This document shows, piece by piece, positions 45,401 to 56,115 of a stretch of 64,000 nucleotides of DNA. The DNA lies in contig BFEA01000189.1 in the NCBI GenBank assembly GCA_003427395.1, positions 111,666 to 175,665 on the forward strand. The letters run 5' to 3'. The first letter of the stretch is position 1. The number at the start of each line of letters is the position of its first letter. The notes under the pieces were generated by a model. It was not told the origin of the DNA. It made no database searches and was given only the letters and a program-made list of their open reading frames with translations. This stretch comes from Chara braunii (Eukaryota > Streptophyta > Charophyceae > Charales > Characeae). Made by a program: the position numbers and the translations under genes.

Positions 45401-45479
45401 GATGCGCTCGCATTTTTTTGGTTTTGTGAGTAGTGTGGCGAGGCCCCTAGAGACGGACAGACGGACAAAAACACGAGCG

Positions 45480-45548
<69 letters not shown>

Positions 45549-48500
45549 TGGGTATTGACAACGAAGGAGGATTAATTAAGCGATTGGTAGGGAGACAGAT
45601 AAGTTGATACAGAAAAGGTAGAGGGAGGTGATGTCGTCTGAAAATAGGGAGACGTTAGCTCGAATCCAGATGCAATCAGATGAACAGAATGAAATAGTGT
45701 AATCTGAGGCGTGATGCTTGGCCGCCATTTCCTGCCACGATATTTCGCAGTCCCACCAAGTACTACCGTCTTCACCCGAATAGAACGCCCGGTCATTATC
45801 GCCGCATCTGGACGGAAAGTTGGGCCAAATGCAGCTATAATGACCGGGCTTTCTATTCGGGTGAAGACGGTAGATCTTTCAGTTTCCCCGTAATACTATA
45901 TGATGATTAGGAGTAGTCGGTAGGGAGTGGAAGGTGAAATTGAGAGAAGAATCTAGCTCAGTTAAAAAAAAATTAAAAAAAATTAAAAAATCATGGACGC
46001 AGAATGTGGTTCTGGGGCTCGCCCTACCACTCACCATATGTGCGAAATGAGAAATGAATCTTGGGCTAGGACATGGAAATATATACGTATACGGCCGTAG
46101 TTTTTCTCTCTTGTGCTTTTGGTCCTCGCTGTCTAAAGAGCGTACATGCCGATCTTAAGGGAGATGCGCAATCGACGCGTCACAACGGACTGCTGTGTTT
46201 TTTTTGTCGTTTGGTTTCTGCCCCCGGGACAAAAAACAGCTTTGAGTATGACTACCGTCTTCCGCCGAACGCAACGAACCCGCATTATGGCTGTATCGGA
46301 CCATAAAGATGGCTTGCGTACATTCATTATCAGGGTGCATTATGTTCGGGGGAAGAGGGTAGCAGCTTTTTTGTTCAGATTCTCTAGTCTGCTAGTTCAG
46401 ATCCTCTTTCCCTCCCCCCCCTCCTCCCCCTCCCCTTAAACTTTCTGTCAAGGTATAGTATTCGAATCTACATTGCGTGGATGCATTTGTGCGGGTAATT
46501 TTCGAATTTTCTTTGATAAAAAATTAAAAAATCAATTTTTTGATGCGTTTGTGGGGAGCTCCACATGTGCTTGACCATTCACTCATCGGAAATAAAAAAG
46601 ACATGAAACAGCATGTTTTGCCTTTTTTTTTTTTTTTTTTTTTTTTTGATATAACAGGAGATCAGCTACAGTAATGGCATTGTAGATTCCGAATTCATAT
46701 AGCTGGCTTGTGATGGGGTGTGAACCGACAGTCTGTAGAGTTTTCCATCTGGTGTGGGTGAGTGATAGTCTACTTTGATTTTGGTTAAGGTAGATTATCA
46801 TTTACAGTGTAATCAGTGAGGGGATTCTGCAGACTGTTGAGGGTTCAGCCTCCTGATGAGTCGGTGAAACTCCGACGAAACAGTTTGTCACAGCCCCTCG
46901 TTTGTTGTCCTCTTCTCTCTCTCTGCCTACGGTTTACCGGGCAGTTCTGTTTGTGACGATATATAGCTCTTTGCTTGACCATAATAGTCCACCTGCAGAA
47001 GGTAGTAACTATACTACCTCAGGAGGCTTTACTGTAAATGTCTTACTGTTAGCGTTTCACGGTCGCCACCTTCTTATGCATCATGCGACGCCAGGCGATG
47101 ACCTCAATAACCATCCTCATATTTTTGCCTGTATTTTACACAGGCCCGGGCATTATATGGCACTTATTCGTGCAGCTGCCCAGTGGGAACTGTGGGATGG
47201 TGGGACGATGAGTCAGGTCGTTTTCGACGTGAATGAATTTTTGCGAGCGTTGTCGAATCATACTTTATTCTGGATTATTGACCGACTCTCGTGTGACNCC
47301 TGTCGGGACAGANACGCGGTGCGCCTTGGCTGTGGAATGCATCATCTATGCCATAGCCATTATCAATCTATTGCGACTGCCGCCGTCTATCCTGAAGGGT
47401 GTCCAACATTTCCTCATTGTACACATCCCTATCACCCAGATATACGTTGTCCCTATTGTGCCCAAGGACGCTATCAGAACTGTATGATGCCGCACTGTGA
47501 TGAACGTCCTGCCGTGTTTTTGACATGTGGACAACACGTCCTCTGTCAGGACTGGTTTGATGGGATGGTTCGTGCTAGCCGTCTTGCAGAATGCTGTGCT
47601 GGCGCAGCTCTCCTTGGGCATCCTTGTGAACATCCACATCATCCTCACCGTAGCTGTCCTATCTGCCGATGTGGGGGCAGGTAAAGAAAAAAAGAAAAGA
47701 AAAAGAGAAAAAAAGAAAAAAAGAAAAAAGAGAAAAAGAAAAAAAGAAAAAAGATACGTTGATCTGTAGGATGTGTTATTTGCTTTGTGATAATTGGATT
47801 ATCTTTCTTTCCCTATCTTTCTTTCCCTGTCAGGTTTGGTTTCCTNCTCCCTTTCTTTACCTCTTTGCCTTTTGGCTGCGTGCAAGTGGGTCCTTGTGAC
47901 ACACGGGGATGGGGGCAGCCAGCGCTCAACCTGTCATCCACGTGGCTGGCCTTGTACGTAAGAGGTTATGAACAGGTGGAGCTTTCCTTACCTCTTCCCC
48001 TTCCCCTTTTTTCCTTTTCCTTTTTTCTTTCCCCTTTTGTGCGCTCTGATTCACAATGTGACAATATATATATATCATGGGGGCGGTGCTTTTATGTGGG
48101 AATCATCATCTAGGATTGTTTTTTATGATGTCCCGGTACGAATTGCTTACGATGACGCCGAATAGGAATACCAACTCTGCTGTGTATAGATATGTATCTG
48201 GGACTTCTTTTGATTTCTTTGCAGACAAGAATGTTTTGACATCCTGGTTGGTCTTGTCCCGTCGTGAGGGGCCAAAAGGGATGGGTGGATTCCGCAGATC
48301 TTTTCGAGGGTTCAGCCGCCTGATGAGTCGGTGCAAGTCCGACGAAACAGTTGGTCACCATCCTTGTGTGTTTTCCTTTCCGTCGGCGAAGTGCGCAAGT
48401 TCAGAAAGACTTCAGCAGAAGGATGGTGACAAATCTGTGTATTTGTACTGGGGGAAGAAAACGCAGAAAAGGGCGTAGTACGGCAAATCCAAAGGACGGG

Positions 48501-51500
48501 AGGTTGCCTTGGCGGAAGAGGGCGGAGGGGGTGGGAAGAAAATGCAGAAAAGGAGGGAAAGGGGGGAGAACGAGGCTGGAAACCATCATTAAAAAACACT
48601 TGAGCCTGGCACAGTTCGACGTTACACTCCACTCCACACTCGAAACAGGAGCTGGAAAGTGGCAGAGGCGGTTGGCGTGAGGGAAGTGGGGATGTAAAAC
48701 AAAAAAAGAGAAAACGGGGAACGTGCAGCGCCTACAACCACCTCCCCACTCTCACTTGCGCCGTTTTGAAGTGCGTGTGGTCGGAGAGGTGACTTGAAAA
48801 CGCCTGGCGCACTTGAGCTGCACTTGACGTTTTTGGTGGGCACCGGGAGAGGCGGGAAGCCTAATCGCGATTAGGGAAGGTGAAAGTCAAGTGCAGTGCA
48901 GTGTGGAACGAAGAATTTCTCAAGTATTTCTAAAGTGGAGTGGTGTGGAACGAGGCCCAAAGGGTGGAAAGGCGGGAAAAAAGAAGGGCGGGGAAAAGGG
49001 CGGGGAAAAGGGCGGGGAAAAGGACGGGAAAAAGGGTGGGAAAAAGGGCAGGAAAAAAGGGTGGGGAAAAAGGGCAGGAAAAAAAGGGCGGAAAAAAAAG
49101 GGCGGAAAAAAAAGGGCGGGAAAAAAGGGCGGGGAAAAAGGGCGGGAAAAAAGGGCGGGAAAAAGGCGGGAAAAAAGGGCGGGAAGGGCGGGAAAAAGGG
49201 GGAAGAAGGGAAACTAAGGCAAACGAAGATAAAGTCGGAGGTGACGAAAAAAGGTGGGAAAAGAGGGTCTCAGCAAAAGAGGGTGTGCTCACACTTTGGC
49301 TCGGGCAGATGCATGCAGGAGGCTCCACTGTGAGTATGCCCTGAAAATAGGCGAGCAGTTGTAATACACCACGATGGCAATCAGTCAATCGATTCCCTGG
49401 ATCAATGTTTATTCAGTTATTTTCCTTTTTTTTTTTTTTTTTGGGTCCAGCCGCCGCGCATGGCTCTGATCTATCGAATCCAGCCAAAGAATGAGATCGC
49501 TGAGCTTGGGGCCTTTTCTCTTTTCTTTTCTTTCTTTTTCTTCACCTGTCTCTGTGTTTGTGTGTCTGTGCACACGTGTGTGCGTGGTGGGTGCCACAAG
49601 ATTTCTTCACCTGTCTCTTTTCTTTTCAGATAAGGACAGGAGCGCGAAGTAGTAACATCATTTAGTTAACTGGCACCTTCAGCCTATCTATATAGAGACT
49701 GAAACGATGCCTTTGGTTGGGGACCCGGCTCTTGCCATGCGTCCCAGGGTTTTGGGGTAGCAAGTGTCTACTACCCTCCCCCCGCAACCCCCCTGCTTGT
49801 CGTGATTGCTCTCTCTCTCTCTCTCTCTCTCGCAAATATGTTACGTGTGTTTCTTTTTAGTTTTTATGATCCAACATGACAAACAATCTTATTTTTTTGC
49901 AGGGTTGAATTGACCCGAGCTTATTTCACCGCAGCAGCTACATGATTATAGCGGTGCCAACTGGAATCAAGATATTTAGTTGGATCGCCACAGCACCCAA
50001 AGGAGAATTTGGTGTATATTTAGTTAGCAACGGAACCAATCGTCCTTATCGTTGTAAAATTCGAGCTGTGATTGCTGTGCGCTTGCTGTGCACTTCTGTA
50101 ATGTATATCAACTAAAACAAGTAGTAAACAGATAAAAATAGGTATTATAGTACCTGTTATTGCCTTGTGTATGATGCGGGATGTCCGTTTCCCATGTTGG
50201 GATTGTTTGTCATTTTCTTGTGTCGGGATGCTTGTCATTTTCTTGTGTAGGGATGTTTGTCGTTTTCTGATGATTGCGTTATTTGGCTGTGCGCAGTATG
50301 TCTTCTACTTCATCTACCTTGGCCTCGTCATGTTCGTCGCGTCATACTTTGGTATGTCAACATAATTGCCTAATACCTGTACGTCGTTTCCTGTGGCCTG
50401 CTTATATCTGGTGATGCATGGGCACGTGGCGATTGACCTTGCTTTTCAAATTGAAATTCTTATTCCCCCTCCTCTTCTTCTTCCTCCTTGTCTTCTTCGT
50501 CTTGCTCTGCCTCTTCTTTGTCTTCTTCCTTCTCCTCTTCGTCTTTCTTCTTTTTGTTTTCTTCTTTTTTTATGTAGCAAAGGATCATTCCTGTGATTTT
50601 TTTTTTTTTCCTTTTTTTTTCTAAGGGAGACATGTATTTGCATGGTGGAATGATCCTTTGCTACATGAAAAGGAAACAAAAAAAATACAGCATCTACGGT
50701 GGATGCGGGAGAGAGGAAGCCCATTGATAAGTCCTGGTGCGCAGTCAGGCGAAATGCGCATTGGGGAATGTGTGCATTGAGCTTGTCATGTCCGTGTAGT
50801 TGCTGTTTTGCTCGTCCTTTGAACGTGGACGCATAGCGATCCCCATTGACAAGTCCTGGTGCGCAGTCAGGCGAAATGCGCATCGGGGAATGTGTGCATT
50901 GAGGTTGTTATGTCCGTGCAGGTGCTGTTTTGCTCGTCCTTTGAACGTGGACGCATAGCGATCGGCCTCGCTACTTCAATTTTTCGATTCCTCTGGACGT
51001 GTATGACTGGGAGTCTGGGATCTAGATGTGCAAGATAGAGGTGGTACAACAAATCTGCCCTTATTACAGGACTTGAGCTCTTGATCTGTGGACCAAACCA
51101 CTTTGTGTGCGTGTGTGTGCTATTTACCCTTTTTCTATGTGATTTTCGCCAGATGTGGGGGCACACGAAAAAGAAAAAAAAAATCGCGTGGGACACCAAA
51201 CCTGCATATCGATTATTGACCCTCTTGTTTCTTATGCTTGGTCAGGAACTGGGTTCTTGATGCAGACATCTGTCTGAGGGAGGAGGGGCCAAACTCAGGC
51301 TGTACCCCCCACTACCCCATTCCGACGAATGCAACAGCACGTCATGTCCTACATGTACGTGGTGCAATTTTGAAGCCTAATAATAAAGATGCAATGACCA
51401 GGCGTTGTGTTTGGGAAAATCTGGGAAGGGGCTATTGGGACTGGGACTGTATCTGGCTGTAAGTGCGGTCAAATAGATCCAAAAATGTCCTACCATCTTG

Positions 51501-54500
51501 CCCAGAACACAGCGCAGCGTCATTATTGACTGCATCCAACTGGAAAAAGGGCTTGTATACATTCAGAATCAGGGTGCGTTAAAGCTCGGGGAAAGATGGT
51601 ACTGTGAGTATCTGCAAGAAAGAAGGCATTTTTTTTTACTAACAATCGGACTATTGGAACTGACGCTGGCTGTAATATCGTTCAAATACGATGCAGGAAA
51701 GAAGGCATTTTTTCTTACTAACCATGGGACTATTGGAACTGAATCTGGCTGTAATATCGTTCAAATTCGTCTAAGAATTTCTTAGTAGCGTGAGTATGCA
51801 CCTCCTAATTGAAAGGAAGGCATACCTGAAAACTGTGTCTAAGCAAATAATTGGCCTTTCTGAGTTTCTTTGTTTTTCCTGTACTTTTTTTCTTCGAAAA
51901 ACACAAGTTTTAACTTCCTTGTTTCTGTTTCTCTTCTCTTTTTCTTCGAAAAACATGGGTTTTAACTTCCTTTTTTCTGTTTTGCGGGCTTGTGCAGAAA
52001 CCGGCTTCTGGATGCAGACTTCTGATAGACAGTCCAATTTCTTAGTAGCGTGAGTATGCACCTCCTAATTGAAAGGAAGGCATACCTGAAAACTGTGTCT
52101 AAGCAAATAATTGGCCTTTCTGAGTTTCTTTGTTTTTCCTGTACTTCTTTTTTTCTTCGAAAAACACAAGTTTTAACTTCCTTGTTTCTGTTTCTCTTCT
52201 CTTTTTCTTTGAAAAACATGGGTTTTAACTTCCTTTTTTCTGTTTTGCGGGCTTGTGCAGAAACCGGCTTCTGGATGCAGACTTCTGATAGACAGTCCGC
52301 GCGACTAAAGAAAGCATATCTGGAAGCTGTGCTTAAGCAAGATATTGGCTATTTTGATACAGAGGGCAGCACAGGGCAAACTCTGAGCCGGATTTCTAGC
52401 GACACTATTCTTGTGCAAGATGCAATAGGCGAAAAGGTGAGTTTATAATATGTATGGAAGGCATGAATTAAGCCATAGACTTTCTTGCACTGCTAGGACT
52501 TTTCAACGGATCTCTGGACATAATTGCAGTCAGCTACATCCAGAAGCAGCTGCAATTGTGGTCAGGTGCATCCACTGGCCGGAAAATGTCCTGAGTATGA
52601 CGGCGTTCTTACCCGAAGTAATTCTCAAACATCCATTCATTCATATGTTTGCAAGGCTCTTCTGCGACTTAGGGCCTCGCTCCAGTACACAACATTGTAA
52701 CATGCATTTGGATGCTTTTGGGACCAGGTGCATTTGGACGATTCCAACGTTGTGAATGCATCCGGTCAAGAGAGTGTCCCAATGCATGTACCGTGTTGTG
52801 TAGTGGAGCGAGGCCCTTAGTCTCCGGCCAGAGACCAGAGCCCCTGGTACTGTTGTAATGCCCACCTGCCAATCAATCCGTTTGGAAAATTACACGAACA
52901 CTGTAACATGCATTTGGATGCTTTTGGGACCAGGTGCATTCAGACGATTCCAACGTTGTGAATGCATCCGGTCAAGAAGGTGTCCCAATGCATGTACCGT
53001 GTTGTGTAGTGGAGCGAGGCCCTTAGTCTCCTGCCAGAGACCAGAGCGCCTGTTACTGTTGTAATGCCCACCTGCCAATCAATTCGTTTGGAAAATTGGA
53101 AGGCATATCTGGACTGAAAGTTGCTCCAAATATGGATATAATGACCAGGCATTCTATTCGGGTGAAGACGGTAGCACAGATTAGTTGGGCCCAGGTGGGA
53201 CACGAAACTGCTTGGTAAATCCTCAACATTATTTCCCCTTACAAGCATTATCATGGCATTATGTTGTGGACATATTAAAAGAGGGGTAAATGAATCTGGA
53301 CAACTTTGCAGTGTACACGACATAACACGGAGCAAGTGGGGGGAATGAATCTAGACGACTATAGTAGGCACTCAAATCTACTTGGTAAATTTCTAACATT
53401 AGTGCCCCTTACGGGGATTGTGTCATGGGCATATTGGATAGGGGGGAATGAATCTGGACAACTTTTGACCGAGTGGCAATCTGTAGAAGACATAACTCAG
53501 AGCGAGTCGGGGTTATTCTCCCTTTTACAAGGATTGCGTCATGGACATATGAAAAGATCGATGAATGAATCTGGACTACTACTTCTCAGTGCGTTCACCC
53601 AGCTAGTACGGTATGACCACAGCGACTTACTGGGCGGTCATTTTTGTCTACCATATTGTGAAACACTTTGATCAACAGAGGGAAACACAGAATATATAAA
53701 GTGCCGCTGTCTCGTGTTAAAAAAAAAAAGAAAAAAAAAAAGAAGGAAGTTAAAAAGTTGAATAAAAACTGAACATGGAGAAAATATCAGATGCAGAAAA
53801 TGACATGGATGGCACATGGCGCCTTGCATTTTGTTTTCTGAACATCCGTGATCGAGCTACATTCTGATTGACCAAACGTTTGTGAAAGTATCCAGACCAA
53901 CTTCAGATCCAGGTGCATTCTGGATGTGGTGTAGTGGACCTAGGCCCCATGTCTCTGGTCTGCTATTTCCACTGTTGTGTCTGCTCTTGTTGCCCTGGCA
54001 TTGTACTTTTTAGATTGGTAGTTTATCTTGTGTGATTAATCAATTTTGTGGGTTTAATTAGTTATTTTGAATATTTTCAACTTATTTGGAAAAATCTGCA
54101 CCTCTTCCCCTGGCATTCTGCTTCCGATTGCCGAAAGTGGGGGTCCCCGTTAACCACTAGCCCACTTGCCTTTTAGCTCGATTGTCCACGAATTGATCTT
54201 AGAACTGTTTTTTTGAATTGATGGGGTGCTCGCATGCGGCAAAAATGCTGTCCGTTCATTTTATCTCGCAGGGTATACTCGCAATAGAAACTTTTTTTAA
54301 GTGTACCTGGATGCAATTAGGGTGCTATGCAGATGTATCTGACCAGAATTATGTTCAGAGCTCACTCGAAGAAGTCAGTGTGTGAATAAGCCCTGAGCGA
54401 CGTACCAAGATATGCAAAGGCGTGTAATATATCAAATTATAAATCCTAGTACGCCTTCGATTAGCGTGATGCGAAATATGTCTCCCTTTTTCATCTGTGT

Positions 54501-56083
54501 TTTTCAACTTTTCTCTGATTACTTTGGTGATTTTAAGTTTCTTGTTGGCCTTTTGTCTCTGCCCTTCTGGATTTTTTTTTATTTTTTTTTTGCACTCTCT
54601 TCGTAAAGGTTATGACTAAACTTTATGTCAAATTATGTGTTTTATTTATTCTCTTTTTCCTGCATGTGGCTGGTGGTTGTTACTTGGCTGGAGCAGGCTG
54701 GACTCTTTCTGCACTTCATGGCGACGTTTGTGACAGGCTTTGCCATAGGTTTCACTCAAGTCTGGAGACTTGCCCTGGTCATCCTTGCTGTGGTGCCTCT
54801 GCTGGCCGTAGCGGGCGGCACGTACGCTTATCTCCTACAAGGGTTGACCTCCAAAAGCCAGCAGGCATATGCTGGTGCTGGGCAGATCGCAGTGCAGTCG
54901 ATCTCGTCCGTCCGCACTGTGTACTCTTTCGCCGGCGAAGACAAGGCCATCAGGTCTTACTCCAAGGCACTGGAAGAGACTCTTCGCCTTGGTGTCCGTG
55001 GTGGCATCACGAAGGGCCTCGGAATGGGTGTCACGTACATTATCATGGGGGGTTCCTGGGTCCTCAACTTCTGGTACGCGAGTGAACTGGTGTCCAAGCA
55101 GCGTGCGACGCCTGGCAAGGCCTTGACGACGATGTTCAATGTGCTCTTCGGAGGAATGTGAGTTTTTGCGTACAACTTATCCGGAACCGATATTTCAAGG
55201 AACTGTTCACCCTAACTCCCTTTTTTTCAGCTTTTTGCTAATCTGGGCAAGAGCGGGTTTCTCGCCGACGTTTTGGAGCTATTTCTTTGTAATATGCTGC
55301 GCTACCAACTGGGCCGCCCGGGTCAATTTGGTTGCCCGGGCGGCCTGGCCGGGCAAGGGCCAGAGAAGGTCCCTGTAAAACAAAAACAAAAAAAAGAAGG
55401 AAGAAATTAAAAAATCCGGAAAATTTTAAATTCTGTTCTGCAGACAAATGTAACGGGACAACTTCGAGCCGAAGCGGGCTAGCTCAGTTGGTTGAGCATG
55501 TAAATGGCACTCAGGAGGTCGTGGGTTCGATACCCAACTTCGTCCTTTCAATCCCTGCGGCCTCCTGGGGGTATGCTTTGGGTTCGCCAGCGGAGACTGT
55601 TGGCTTGGATCTCCTGGCTGGTTGTGGAAGAGATTGGTTCTTTCCAGCCGGCGCCAGGTGTTAGGAGCTTGGGTACTGCTCCCCGCACAGAGCAGAGAGA
55701 GGTAGGTGTAGACCCATAACCTTAGGATAGCTTACCTGCGGCTAGTGAATTTAAGCTGCTTTCTGATCCATTCCCAGCTAGATAGAGCTTATGGGTGAGG
55801 TATATAGATAAGGTAGGGACAAAACTACGACTGTCCCCCGTATATTTCCTTTAATATTAAAAAGAAAAGAAGAAACTGGACTACTTTTGTCTCAGGGTCA
55901 CATCGGAATTTTTACGAAGTAAAAAATAAAAATAAAATTAGATTATTTAATATTTATTGATATATTTATATATTTATTTATATATATTTGTGACGATATA
56001 TATATATATTTTTTTTTTTAATTTTTTTTTTTTTTAATTTGGACCATTTCTCGATTTATGCGTGTCATCCTTGCGCAGGGGCC

Positions 56084-56115
<32 letters not shown>

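Larger units (their letters stand above)
46818..48363 (+). mobile_element. hammerhead-bounded coding unit in ABCB intron 1
   Basis: Two hammerhead motifs in the same orientation, with predicted cleavage sites after 46838 and 48305, define a unit of 1467 bases. The unit contains an ORF (46902-47684) and an A-rich tract right after its stop (47683-47756). The layout resembles retrozymes or Penelope-type elements, where two hammerheads cut out a unit-length RNA that may be circularised. Known plant retrozymes have LTR-like ends with primer-binding sites and no protein; here similarity between the two ends is limited to about 65 bases around the ribozymes, and I find no primer-binding site. Confidence 0.6.

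Noticed and set aside
44705-45561. Several 220-260 residue frames across 44705-45561
   Set aside because: They consist of the N gap and flanking GA repeats.
48896-49388. Lys/Gly-rich and Pro/Phe-rich frames
   Set aside because: They translate the GGGCGGGAAAAA minisatellite in different frames.
51998-52046. First copy of the exon 3 start as an alternative mini-exon (acceptor at 51997, GTGAGT-like donor near 52050)
   Set aside because: The resulting piece would not keep frame with the downstream exon and otherwise runs into TGA; treated as a duplicated, probably unused acceptor.
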